Of a stretch of 57,900 nucleotides of DNA, positions 16,046-24,404 are shown one piece after another (position 1 is the stretch's first letter; each line of letters opens with the position of its first letter). Both the position numbers and the translations under genes were made by a program. This stretch comes from Planctomycetota bacterium. GTDB lineage: Bacteria > Planctomycetota > UBA1135 > GCA-002686595. The DNA lies in assembly GCA_012959785.1 (NCBI GenBank), contig DUCM01000023.1, positions 1 through 57,900 of the forward strand, in the 5' to 3' direction. A model generated the notes under the pieces. It saw only the letters and a program-made list of their open reading frames with translations. It was not told the DNA's origin and ran no database searches.

Positions 16046-17374
16046 ATGAGTTTGCTCGCGGGTGCAAGTCGAGCCTTTATCGCGCGGACCACCGGCGCAG
16101 TTCTATCCTACGGAGTGGGACTAGCGGTGGCGCGCGCTTTGGGGCCAGAAGATTCCGGGATTTACTTCCTCGCCATTGCCGCCGCCACCATGGCCAGTGT
16201 GATCGGACGCTTGGGGCTCGATCAGCTCTTGGTGCGGCGCGTCGCCGCCGCCCTCGGCGCCGGAGACCAGAGCGCGGCGGCAGGCACCGCTCGGGCGGCG
16301 ATGCTGATCACCTTGGTGTTATCGAGTGTGGTTTCAGTCTGCCTGTTCGCCCTGGCTCCCGTTCTTGGAGATCAGGTTTTTGGCCTCGAAGGGCTGACCG
16401 CTACCTTGCGCCTCGCAGCCCTCGCCGTGGTTCCTCTTTCCTTGTTGATCGTCTTCGGTGAACTCCTGCGCGGCCTCTCCCGGCCAGGTGAATCGCAGTT
16501 GGTTCAAGTCGCCCTGGCGCCTGCCGCAACACTGATCTTCCTGGGCCTCTTCGTCGTCATCCTTGGCCCGAGGCCGACGAGTGCTGTGATGGCCTACGCC
16601 GCGGGCATGTCCACGGCAGCCTTTTTGGGTTTTGCCCTCTGGCGCCGGGCCACACCCTGGCTAGCCGACACAAAGAGCAGCGACGAGTCCCGCAACCTTG
16701 CCCGGGAGTCTATTCCCTTCCTCGGCGTCGCGCTATTGACTCTGGCCCTACCATCCATCTCCATCATGGCTCTGGCTCTCGCAGGCGACGAATCGGGAGT
16801 CGGCCTGTTCGCCACGGCCTACCGCACGGCGACGCTGACCAGTTTTGCTCTGATCGCCATCAATGCGGCAGCGACTCCGCGCTTCGCCGATCTGCACGCC
16901 CGCGGCGACCATCAAGGCCTGGGGCGCAGTGCGCGGCGCGTGACCCTCTTGACCTTGGCCTGTTCTCTGCCACCGGTGATCTTGTTCTGGACCCTACCTG
17001 ACATCGTCATGGGTTTCTTCGGCCCTGGCTTTGTCGTGGGCGGTCGCTGCCTGGCGATCCTGGCCACGGGGCAACTCGTCAATGTGGTCACCGGCAGCGT
17101 CAGCGAGTTGCTCATGATGAGCGGCCGCGAACGCGCCCTGCGCGCAAACCTCGGCGGATCGGTAGTCTTGAGCCTCGTGCTCCATGCGGTGCTGGTGCCC
17201 CTCTACGGCCTCACCGGAGCCGCCATCGCCAGCGCGACCACGGTTGCCACGATCAACCTGGTGTCGTACGGACTGGTGCGCCACCACCTGTCGATCAACA
17301 CCCTGCCGCTTTTCAAGTTGCGGCGAACCTCTAGAGGTTCAGCAGCAGACCGGCCAGGTGGCGCTGGCAGGTGA
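16046..17374 (+). CDS. polysaccharide/lipid-linked sugar flippase (Wzx/MATE-like, MVF fold)
   Basis: The ATG at 16046, behind GGGGAG, gives 442 residues. The protein is nearly all hydrophobic, with about 12-14 membrane helices and few charges, and begins with ARTTGAVLSYGVGLAVARALGPEDSGIYFLAIA. That start, a GxxxxG-containing first helix followed by LGPEDSGIY, is typical of polysaccharide biosynthesis export proteins. The role is to move a lipid-linked glycan across the cytoplasmic membrane. Its last 44 bases overlap the end of the converging glycosyltransferase gene. The frame stays open upstream to 15689, but that part does not look coding. Confidence 0.9.
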   Translation: MSLLAGASRAFIARTTGAVLSYGVGLAVARALGPEDSGIYFLAIAAATMASVIGRLGLDQLLVRRVAAALGAGDQSAAAGTARAAMLITLVLSSVVSVCLFALAPVLGDQVFGLEGLTATLRLAALAVVPLSLLIVFGELLRGLSRPGESQLVQVALAPAATLIFLGLFVVILGPRPTSAVMAYAAGMSTAAFLGFALWRRATPWLADTKSSDESRNLARESIPFLGVALLTLALPSISIMALALAGDESGVGLFATAYRTATLTSFALIAINAAATPRFADLHARGDHQGLGRSARRVTLLTLACSLPPVILFWTLPDIVMGFFGPGFVVGGRCLAILATGQLVNVVTGSVSELLMMSGRERALRANLGGSVVLSLVLHAVLVPLYGLTGAAIASATTVATINLVSYGLVRHHLSINTLPLFKLRRTSRGSAADRPGGAGR

Positions 17375-18398
17375 AAAGAGAGTAGTGCTGCTCTGCCTTG
17401 CGACGGCCAGCGGCTCCCTGGCGAGCGCAGAGGCCAGGGTCGCTGGCGAGCAGAAGCAAAGATTCGCGCCACTCTTCAGTTGAACTCGCCAGAAAACCGT
17501 TCAGGCCGGGCTCTACGATTTCGGTGTTGACGCCCACTGGCGAAGCCACCACGCTTTTGCCTGAAGCCATGTACTGCACCAGCTTGTAGCCGCACTTGCC
17601 ACGCTCAAAAGGCTCGTCGGGCAGAGGCATCAAGCCCACATCGACACGCTGCAAGTCGCTCGCCTCGCTCGCTTCGCTCCAGGGACAGTGTTCGACATTG
17701 GGCAAGCCAGGCAGCGCTTGCGTTCCCGCGCCCACGATCACGAAATGTGCACCAGTCTCTGCCGCGACCTCGTGCAGGGCCTTCTCAATGGGTTTTAGGT
17801 AAGCCGCCGTGCGGGGGGTACCGATCCAACCCACGGTAAAGGGCCGTTCGGCGGGACGCACCAGAGCCTGGTAGCGACGGGTGTCCACTACAGTGGGCAG
17901 GAGCTCAACGCGCCGCGCACCCGCGCTGGCGGCGCGCGCAGCCAGGTAATCATTGCCCACGAGCACCAAGTCGGCGGCACCCATTAGGGCGTCGATCTTG
18001 CGGCCCAAGATACGCCGCACGAAGGCGCTCCGGTGGCCGTCGTAGCGGTGGAAGATGGCGTCATCAAAGTCGAGCACCAGTTTGGGAGCGCGCCGCGCGA
18101 GGAGAAGATCGACAAACGCCGGCAGCCAAGGGAAGAGTTCTTTTTCAACCCACACGATGTCGTAGGCGTCCACATGCAGGAGACGCAAGAGCCTGTTCGC
18201 ATAGGAAGACGCCACGCGCATCCAGCTTGGTCGGCGTCCAGCGTAGATGCGCTGGAGATAATCATCATCGAACAGGGGCTCGACATCTATCTCCAAACCA
18301 CACTCGCGGAGGTGTGGCAGGTACTGCAAGGAACGCAGGCGACTGCTCGCGCCCAAGGGCCCGTAACGCGAGAGCAGAAGAATGCGGCGATCAGTCAT
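17331..18398 (-). CDS. GT4-like glycosyltransferase (GT-B fold)
   Basis: The 355-residue product starts at an ATG whose ATGACTGA overlaps the stop of the upstream GT2 gene, which suggests translational coupling. The N-terminal half has ILLLSRYGPLGASSRLRSLQYLPHL and a DFDDAIFHR block common in GT4 enzymes of exopolysaccharide clusters. The C-terminal half has FTVGWIGTPRTAAYL, the nucleotide-sugar site region ADVGLMPL-like (VDVGLMPLPDEPFERGKCGYK) and YMASGKSVVASPVG. It should transfer a sugar to the growing repeat unit at the cytosolic face of the membrane. Donor and acceptor cannot be read from sequence. Confidence 0.9.
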   Translation of the reverse strand: MTDRRILLLSRYGPLGASSRLRSLQYLPHLRECGLEIDVEPLFDDDYLQRIYAGRRPSWMRVASSYANRLLRLLHVDAYDIVWVEKELFPWLPAFVDLLLARRAPKLVLDFDDAIFHRYDGHRSAFVRRILGRKIDALMGAADLVLVGNDYLAARAASAGARRVELLPTVVDTRRYQALVRPAERPFTVGWIGTPRTAAYLKPIEKALHEVAAETGAHFVIVGAGTQALPGLPNVEHCPWSEASEASDLQRVDVGLMPLPDEPFERGKCGYKLVQYMASGKSVVASPVGVNTEIVEPGLNGFLASSTEEWRESLLLLASDPGLCARQGAAGRRKAEQHYSLFTCQRHLAGLLLNL

Positions 18399-19332
18399 CG
18401 CAAGACGGTTCGACGACGCAGAGCAACACGCCGGCACCCAGGGTAGCCAGCGCTTCTTTGGGACGCCGGGCGACGAGGAACGCCAAACAGCGCAAGGGCA
18501 GCTCGACCAGAACCATCAATGCCGCCACAAGAAGGAATCCAATGCGCCCGTGGTGCTTGCGTGCGTAGCGCAGCTTGCCTCGCAAGAAACAAGCGAGGCG
18601 ACGGGCTGGGATTTGCGCCGTCGTGCCTCCTCCCTTGTGATAGGCCTGAGCCTGGGCCAGGAAGTGCGAGCGATGACCACGCGCGGCGATGCGTTGCGAC
18701 AGGTCAATGTCCTCGAAGTACACGAAGAAGTCCTCGTCAAAACCGCCTAGCGCCTGAAACACAGCCTCTCGCACGAGGTAGAAGGCGCCCATGATGTGCT
18801 CCACATCGCGGCTCTCGCTGTGGTCCCACTCGACCATGCGATAGCCCAGGGACAGCCCTGGCAGCAGGCGGTCGAGACCGGTGGCAGTCCAGAAATAAGT
18901 CGCGAAGCGTGGAAATCGTGCGCAGCTCAGAGCAACTCCAGCGTTGGAGTCGATGAGCTGAATGCCCGCCACGGCCACGCTCTGATTCGCGTCCCTTTCC
19001 AGCCACTCCAGGGGAATGCGCAGGGAGTCCGCTTCAAGGAGCGTGTCGGGGTTGAGCATCAGAAGATAGTCGGCCCGGCTCTCCAACGCCCCCTGGTTGC
19101 AAGCCCGTCCGAAGCCGCGGTTGCTGCGATTAGAAAGGATGGTCAAGGGCAACTCGAGGCCATCCAAGCCGCGTAGTGATTCGTCACTCGAAGCGTTATC
19201 GACAACCACCACCCGCAGCAGGGTGAAGCTCTCGTGGAGAGCGCTGGTAATCGACTGCAAACAGGAGCGCAGCAAATCGCCTGAGTTCCAGTTGACGATG
19301 ATGATGTCGAGCGTCGGCCCCATGCCACTCAC
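18391..19332 (-). CDS. GT2 family glycosyltransferase (rhamnosyltransferase-like)
   Basis: The 313-residue protein is a GT-A enzyme: it opens with LDIIIVNWNSGDLLRSCLQS, has VVVVDNASSDES, the nucleotide-binding LMLNPDTLL and the acceptor-side FFVYFEDIDLSQRI. This pattern is that of WbbL/RfbF-like rhamnosyltransferases. A hydrophobic segment near the C-terminus (GFLLVAALMVLVELPL) may attach it to the membrane. The GTG start at 19332 shares GTGA with the stop of the gene before it; an ATG three codons later is an alternative. It is the middle gene of a three-glycosyltransferase overlapping operon. Confidence 0.92.
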   Translation of the reverse strand: MSGMGPTLDIIIVNWNSGDLLRSCLQSITSALHESFTLLRVVVVDNASSDESLRGLDGLELPLTILSNRSNRGFGRACNQGALESRADYLLMLNPDTLLEADSLRIPLEWLERDANQSVAVAGIQLIDSNAGVALSCARFPRFATYFWTATGLDRLLPGLSLGYRMVEWDHSESRDVEHIMGAFYLVREAVFQALGGFDEDFFVYFEDIDLSQRIAARGHRSHFLAQAQAYHKGGGTTAQIPARRLACFLRGKLRYARKHHGRIGFLLVAALMVLVELPLRCLAFLVARRPKEALATLGAGVLLCVVEPSCDD

Positions 19333-20450
19333 CGCCAGTCCTCGGTCGTGATCTCGTCGTAGACATCGAGGGTTTGTGCGATAACCGAGTCGAGGGTGAA
19401 GTGCGCATCAACGAGCTCTCTACCGGCTCGACCCATCTCTCTGCGACCCTGTTCGTCGCTGATCAGACGACCAAGGGCGGCTGCGAGTTCATCGGGTTTG
19501 CGCGGCTGCACCAACACACCGCTGGCTTCGTTCGGGACGAGTTCCCTGCACCCGGGCGTGTCGGTGGTCACAATGGGACGGCCCGCAGCCATGGCCTCCA
19601 ACAAAAATCGCGGCAGACCCTCGCCGTAGTAACTGGGCAAACAAGCGAGGTGGCAATCGCCGAGCAGCGCGGGCACATCATCCACATGACCCAACCAGCG
19701 CACGAGACCTTCGTCCACCCAGGCCTCAAGAGTTTCTTTCGAAATCGAGCTGGGGTTCTTCGCGTCGGGCTCTCCGGCCAAGACGATAGTGTGCTCCACA
19801 CCCGCTTGCTGTAAGAGCCGGCCAGCCTCGACGAGGTCGGCGACCCCCTTGGGCTCGAGCATGCGCGAGGCGAACAGGATGCTTGGCGGACCCTCGGGCT
19901 CGGGCGTTGACTGAAACCCACGGGTTTCGACTCCACTGCCCAGAATAACGGATGAGCGTGAATCAGAGACGAGGCCCCGATCCAGAAACTGCTGCTTGTC
20001 ATCGGGATTCTGAAAGACGGTCCAACTGCGCTTGTTGGCGAGACTCAGGCGATAGGCCCAGCTCACCCATGAACGCAACCCTCGCGATCCCGAGCTAAAG
20101 ACCCAACCCAATCCGCAAATCAGATTGACCACCGATGGCACGCGTGTCACACGAGCCACCAGGCCTCCGGCGAGAACCGAACGCATGGATACATGGTGGA
20201 CGAGGTCAGGACGCTCTGCGCGGTAAAGGCGCAGAAGGTCGAGGAAGGTCCGCGCCATGCCAAGCGGTGACAGGCCCGCCGACATGCGCACGGGCCGAAA
20301 TCCGAACCCATCGGCTTCGATGCGCTCGCGGTAGGAGCCCTCTGGCGTCGCCACGAGAACCTCACAGCCCGTCTTCAAAACGGTCGCTGCCAGGTCGCGC
20401 CGGTGGCTCCAGAAGAATCCATCGTCCGGCACTAGATAGAGAACTTTCAT
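19329..20450 (-). CDS. GT4 family glycosyltransferase
   Basis: The 373-residue product is a complete GT-B enzyme. The N-terminal domain begins MKVLYLVPDDGFFWSHRRDLA and includes DLVHHVSMRSVLAGGLVAR. The C-terminal domain has ILFASRMLEPKGVADLVEA, the donor-site block PSYYGEGLPRFLLEAMA (EX7E type) and GVLVQPRKPDELAAAL. Related enzymes in capsule and O-antigen clusters transfer galactose or N-acetylhexosamines. It is the first gene of the minus-strand glycosyltransferase operon. Confidence 0.94.
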   Translation of the reverse strand: MKVLYLVPDDGFFWSHRRDLAATVLKTGCEVLVATPEGSYRERIEADGFGFRPVRMSAGLSPLGMARTFLDLLRLYRAERPDLVHHVSMRSVLAGGLVARVTRVPSVVNLICGLGWVFSSGSRGLRSWVSWAYRLSLANKRSWTVFQNPDDKQQFLDRGLVSDSRSSVILGSGVETRGFQSTPEPEGPPSILFASRMLEPKGVADLVEAGRLLQQAGVEHTIVLAGEPDAKNPSSISKETLEAWVDEGLVRWLGHVDDVPALLGDCHLACLPSYYGEGLPRFLLEAMAAGRPIVTTDTPGCRELVPNEASGVLVQPRKPDELAAALGRLISDEQGRREMGRAGRELVDAHFTLDSVIAQTLDVYDEITTEDWR

Positions 20451-20628
20451 GATTGTTGTGAATTCCCTTCATCGGCATCAGGCAGCCCCCGCGTAAGTCC
20501 AACACGCAAGTTCAGGCGCGCCGCGACAACGCCTCGAACGATTTACGGGAACTCTGACTCACTCACGAGTGGGCGAGCTCTCTCGGGATGCCTGTGGGCG
20601 ATGCAAATCACATTGTGACGTTCCTCAA

Positions 20629-20668
20629 TAGAGTGATTGCCCCCGTTAGAAGCCTCGCAATCGCTCTA
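20629..20668. promoter_or_regulatory. 12-bp inverted repeat upstream of the sugar transferase
   Basis: TAGAGTGATTGC (20629-20640) and GCAATCGCTCTA (20657-20668) form an inverted repeat with one mismatch and a 16-bp spacer. It lies in the ~300-bp divergent gap, about 80 bp before the sugar transferase start. It could be an operator, or an attenuator hairpin in the leader. No T-run follows it. Confidence 0.35.
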
Positions 20669-20747
20669 TCTCGCCCTTGAGTGAGAACCATGAATGTTCG
20701 CATATCGTCGCTTGAGCGCGGTGCAACTAGTCGATGGGAAGAGGACT

Positions 20748-21596
20748 ATGAGCGACGCAAGGATCGACAGTTCCGCACCGGATTCAATTGAAACGAATCG
20801 TGTTTCCGCCAACCTTGGCGTAGGCCGGAGCGCTTCAACGCAACAACAAGCGCCGGCATCTGGCGCGTTGTCTTGCATCGCGTCAGCTTGCCTTGACTTG
20901 AAGACGAGCCGAGAAACCACCTGGTCTGATCTGACCCCGCAGAGTTTCTACGCCCGTCACGGGCAACGCGCCCTGCACCTCGGGCTCGTGGCTTGCGCCC
21001 TGCCCTTGATTCTCAGCGTGGCGCTGCCCATCGCCCTCATCAACCTCGCTATTTTCGGGGACCCGCGCAAGATTCTGTTCCTTCAGCCCCGAGTGGGACG
21101 CCATGGCGAGGTTTTTATCATGGTCAAGTTTCGCACCATGATCGAGCTGGATGGGTCGAGCTATAAATCCTGGAGCAGCGGCGGTGACGGGGCCAGGGTC
21201 ACGCGCTTTGGGCGTCTCTTGCGCAACAGCCACCTCGACGAGTTGCCGCAGATGCTCAACATCCTGCGCGGCGACATGAACCTGGTGGGACCGCGGCCGG
21301 AGATGCTCGAAATCAACGCCTGGGCTTCCCAGCGGGTTCCCGGTTTCGGCCGCCGTCTGGCGCTCCTGCCCGGCATCACCGGCCGCTCTCAAATCACCCA
21401 GGGCTACACAGGCAAGAACGCTGAAGCCTACGCGCAAAAACTGCACGGCGACGAACACTACCGCTGCCGGCTCTCTCTGGCGGAAGATCTCGCCATCCTG
21501 GCCCGTACCTGCCTCTGGATGCTGCGCGGCCGCGGCTGGCAGTGGTCCCAACCCGACGTGCGCGAAGATGAAGAGAGCGAACGGCGGGCGGCCTAG
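20748..21596 (+). CDS. initiating sugar-phosphate transferase (WcaJ/PglC-type bacterial sugar transferase)
   Basis: The ATG at 20748 follows GGAAGAGG, giving 282 residues; an upstream in-frame ATG at 20694 is less likely. After ~65 polar residues comes one re-entrant hydrophobic segment (ALHLGLVACALPLILSVALP) and the conserved catalytic domain: LFLQPRVGRHGEVFIMVKF, RNSHLDELPQMLNILRGDM, NLVGPRPEM and LLPGITGRSQ. This family transfers a sugar phosphate from a nucleotide sugar to undecaprenyl phosphate, the first step of a repeat unit. It therefore probably starts the glycan that the flippase and glycosyltransferases here complete. The stop codon shares the palindrome CTAG with the stop of the converging protease gene. 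Confidence 0.95.
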   Translation: MSDARIDSSAPDSIETNRVSANLGVGRSASTQQQAPASGALSCIASACLDLKTSRETTWSDLTPQSFYARHGQRALHLGLVACALPLILSVALPIALINLAIFGDPRKILFLQPRVGRHGEVFIMVKFRTMIELDGSSYKSWSSGGDGARVTRFGRLLRNSHLDELPQMLNILRGDMNLVGPRPEMLEINAWASQRVPGFGRRLALLPGITGRSQITQGYTGKNAEAYAQKLHGDEHYRCRLSLAEDLAILARTCLWMLRGRGWQWSQPDVREDEESERRAA

Positions 21597-23056
21597 CCCC
21601 CCCAGCCGTACTCCTTTGGGTCGTATTTGACGGCCTTCTTGGGATAGTCCCCAAGGAGTTCCTCGGCGCGGCGGATCAGGGTGTCAACGCCGGCGGCGAG
21701 GTCGTCGGGGTCGAACTCGACGAGTTCTTGGGGCGCTACGCCGATGCCTTCGATGCCGCGCCCCTTGTTGTAGCTCGAACGGTTGGAGCGGGTCGAGACA
21801 TAGAGGGCGAAGAGGCGTGAAGGCAGTTCGATGGTCGTCTTCTGGGAAGACATGCCCGCCGTGGCGCTCTCGCCAATCATGTAGGCGCGGCCGTCCTCCT
21901 TGAACATGCCGCTGGTGGTTTCGCCGGCGCTGACCGTGGTGCCATCGACGATTACGATAATGGGACCTCCGTAGGGCGCCTCGCCCTGACTGGCGAGCTG
22001 GCTGCGGGCCATGCGCGGCATCTTCTGGCCCTTAGGGACAAAGCGCGCCTCGAAGGCATCGTGGTCGCAGCCCCCGCCGGAGTTGCCGCGGAAGTCGAGG
22101 ATCATCCCCGGAACGGGGCCCAGCTTGGCGAGGGCGGAATCGAGCTCTTCGAGGACCTTGTCCTTGGTACGCCGAAAGTGAATGTAACCGTAGCCCTCTT
22201 CGGTGTGACCGATGCGGATGCTGTCGCCGAGGGTTTCGTAATCCTGCGGCGGAAAGGCCGGGCCGTTGGGGATGAGGCTGGCTCGGCCGATGGTGATGGT
22301 CCGTTTCTTCTTCTTGCCTTCGAGGGTCTTGCACTCAAGCTTGAGTCGGCTGCCCGTTTCACGGGCGAGACCGCGGTGCAGGGCATAGAAGAGGGCCTGC
22401 TGGTCCGTGGAAAAGGAATGGGTGTCCGACAGTTCCTCGATGCGCGCCGGTAGCCACTTCGCCATCTTCTGGCCATCGATGGAAAGCACCTCCATACCCG
22501 CGGCTAACCCCACAGCGGTGGCACTTGACCAGGCGTTCTTGATGTAGATGCGCTTGCCGATCTGGCACAGGAAAAGGCCTGGGCCGCGCTTCTCGATGGT
22601 CCACTCCTCGGGTCTCGGCACATTCTTGCCCTTCTCCAGGGCCTCGACCCGGGCGTGGCCATCCTTCAGACGGGAGATGAGTCGCTGCAGGAGAACTAGA
22701 TGCTCGGTATCCGTGCGCACCTTTTTCGCGGCTCGCTTGAATTCCTTCTCGACCTTGTTCCACTTGATCTGCTTGAGCCTGAAGAAGCCCCCGCATTGTT
22801 TCTTGAGCTCGTCGAGGGCAAAGGCCATGTCCTCCTGGTAGAGATCGCCGCCGCTGGCCGGCGTCGACGCAGCAAGAGGGCCGACGAGGCCCAGGAGGCT
22901 TTTGCCATCCTGCTTGAGCACCGCGCCCTCGATTGTTTCGGAATCCGCGCTTGCGGGCGCGGGAATCGAGGCGCTAGATGCGGAAGCTGCAACGGCGAGT
23001 GACACCACAGCCAGGGCCCTGGTGATGTTGAGCAAAAATTGGCGTGCCATATCCAT
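21593..23056 (-). CDS. secreted S41 family (C-terminal processing) peptidase
   Basis: The 487-residue protein has an N-terminal signal peptide (ITRALAVVSLAVAASASSA). A helical region and a PDZ-like segment (GMEVLSIDGQKMAKWL) follow. The S41 core is at residues about 280-450 with GYGYIHFRRT, GMILDFRGNSGGGCDHDA, the nucleophile motif GTTVSAGETTSGMF and the block YMIGESATAGM. The catalytic Ser in TVSAGE is present. It should cut proteins outside the cytoplasm. It converges with the sugar transferase gene (overlapping stops) and is divergent from the secreted Cys-rich protein gene. Confidence 0.9.
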   Translation of the reverse strand: MDMARQFLLNITRALAVVSLAVAASASSASIPAPASADSETIEGAVLKQDGKSLLGLVGPLAASTPASGGDLYQEDMAFALDELKKQCGGFFRLKQIKWNKVEKEFKRAAKKVRTDTEHLVLLQRLISRLKDGHARVEALEKGKNVPRPEEWTIEKRGPGLFLCQIGKRIYIKNAWSSATAVGLAAGMEVLSIDGQKMAKWLPARIEELSDTHSFSTDQQALFYALHRGLARETGSRLKLECKTLEGKKKKRTITIGRASLIPNGPAFPPQDYETLGDSIRIGHTEEGYGYIHFRRTKDKVLEELDSALAKLGPVPGMILDFRGNSGGGCDHDAFEARFVPKGQKMPRMARSQLASQGEAPYGGPIIVIVDGTTVSAGETTSGMFKEDGRAYMIGESATAGMSSQKTTIELPSRLFALYVSTRSNRSSYNKGRGIEGIGVAPQELVEFDPDDLAAGVDTLIRRAEELLGDYPKKAVKYDPKEYGWGG

Positions 23057-23398
23057 ATCAGAATCGTGGGATGGGGCCGAGCGAGGCCATCTGAACGGAC
23101 CATGCTACCCATGCGGGCCAGAGAGGCCCCGCGTAGGGCCGCTACGGGCAGGAAACAGGGACCTAGCGTAGACTATCACTCTGAACTTCAGCGGTTGAAG
23201 TCGCTCCGATCAGGGTCCATGGACTTCGCTGGCCAGGACTCGGCGGAGTTGCCTGAACCTCCTTCCGCCAGACTCTGAACTATCGCTGCTGACTCCGGCG
23301 AACCTCAAGGAAGCCCGCCTGAATCAGGGCAGGCGTTGCTCAATCGGGACCGGCGCTGGCCCCTCGCCTTTCTTTTCCAAATTCTACCGGCCTTTTTC
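23057..23398. other. 342-bp divergent gap
   Basis: There is no coding sequence I can support. Two small GC hairpins sit side by side at 23115-23129 (GGGCC/GGCCC) and 23132-23146 (CGTAG/CTACG). Promoters for the protease and for the secreted protein should lie here. Confidence 0.4.
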
Positions 23399-24370
23399 AT
23401 GCTCTCAATCAAATACCTCCACGCCATCTGCGTGACAGCCCTCGTGGCAACCGCCAGCGCTCAAAGTTCCGACGATTGCCTGCTGCCCCAAAGCTTCACC
23501 GGTCAGGGCAACTTTGCCTTCGACAACTCCCATGCAACGACTGGCCTGGAAGGACAGGCGCAAGCCATTTGCCTCTCATTCGGCACGAGCGGAATCAGTA
23601 ATGACATCTGGTTCCTGTGGACCGCCGACGCCACGGGCGTGGCAACGCTGAAAACCTGCTTTGGACTTGGGCTGGATACCAAGATCGCGGCCTACGCGGG
23701 CGCGGTGTGTCCTCACCCGACTTCCGGCATCGCGGCGCTGGCCTGCAACGATGACACCTGCGGACTGGAATCCGAGATCACCTTCGCCGTGACCTCCGGC
23801 TCGATCTACCTGCTGCAGATCGGCAACTTCCCCGGAGCCAGCGGCGGCCCGGGTCAATACGACCTGGCCATCGCCGGGCCGCTCGAGCCCGGGACGCCCT
23901 TCTGCTTTGGGGATGGCAGCGGTGGACCCGCCTGCCCCTGCGCCGCTTTGAGTTCTTCCGGCCACGGGTGCCCCAACGCATCCAACTCGACCGGAGCCAA
24001 GCTCACGGGATCAGGCACCGCCACGGTGGGCGCTGACACTCTGGAGCTTTCGGCGATCGGCATGACAGCCGGTCAACCCTGGCTCGTGTTCCAGGGGTCC
24101 ATCCCGCTCAGCGGCGGCGGAGGGGTTCTCTTTGGCAATGGCAAACGCTGCGCCGGAGGGGATGTCAAGCGCGTGAAAGTTGGCACTGCGACCCCCGGAC
24201 GCACCGCTTCGACCTCGCCGCCCACAGGTGGCCCGCCCGCTGTCCCCCTGTCCACTCTGGGAGCCATCTCGCCGGGGGATCTGGTGCACTACCAATTTTG
24301 GTACCGCGATCCTTTCAGCACCTGCGGTTCAGTCTTCAATCTCAGCAACGCCTATTCGGTGCAGTGGTAG
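23399..24370 (+). CDS. secreted protein with C-terminal Cys-rich WYRDP module
   Basis: The start is the ATG that opens a signal peptide (MLSIKYLHAICVTALVATASAQ), giving 323 residues. The first domain (residues about 25-160) has DIWFLWTADATGVATLKTCF, DTKIAAYAG and IYLLQIGNF, the pattern of a PPC-like beta-sandwich common in secreted proteins. After a short linker, residues about 170-323 form the Cys-rich module FCFGDG...CPC...GCPN...GA.L.GSG, ending HYQFWYRDPFSTCGSVFNLSNAY. The same module closes two other proteins in this window. Function is unknown; binding or surface attachment is a guess from its position. Confidence 0.85.
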   Translation: MLSIKYLHAICVTALVATASAQSSDDCLLPQSFTGQGNFAFDNSHATTGLEGQAQAICLSFGTSGISNDIWFLWTADATGVATLKTCFGLGLDTKIAAYAGAVCPHPTSGIAALACNDDTCGLESEITFAVTSGSIYLLQIGNFPGASGGPGQYDLAIAGPLEPGTPFCFGDGSGGPACPCAALSSSGHGCPNASNSTGAKLTGSGTATVGADTLELSAIGMTAGQPWLVFQGSIPLSGGGGVLFGNGKRCAGGDVKRVKVGTATPGRTASTSPPTGGPPAVPLSTLGAISPGDLVHYQFWYRDPFSTCGSVFNLSNAYSVQW

Positions 24371-24404
24371 GCGTGTAGCGGGCCAACAGCGGCGCTTTCT
24401 GGGA

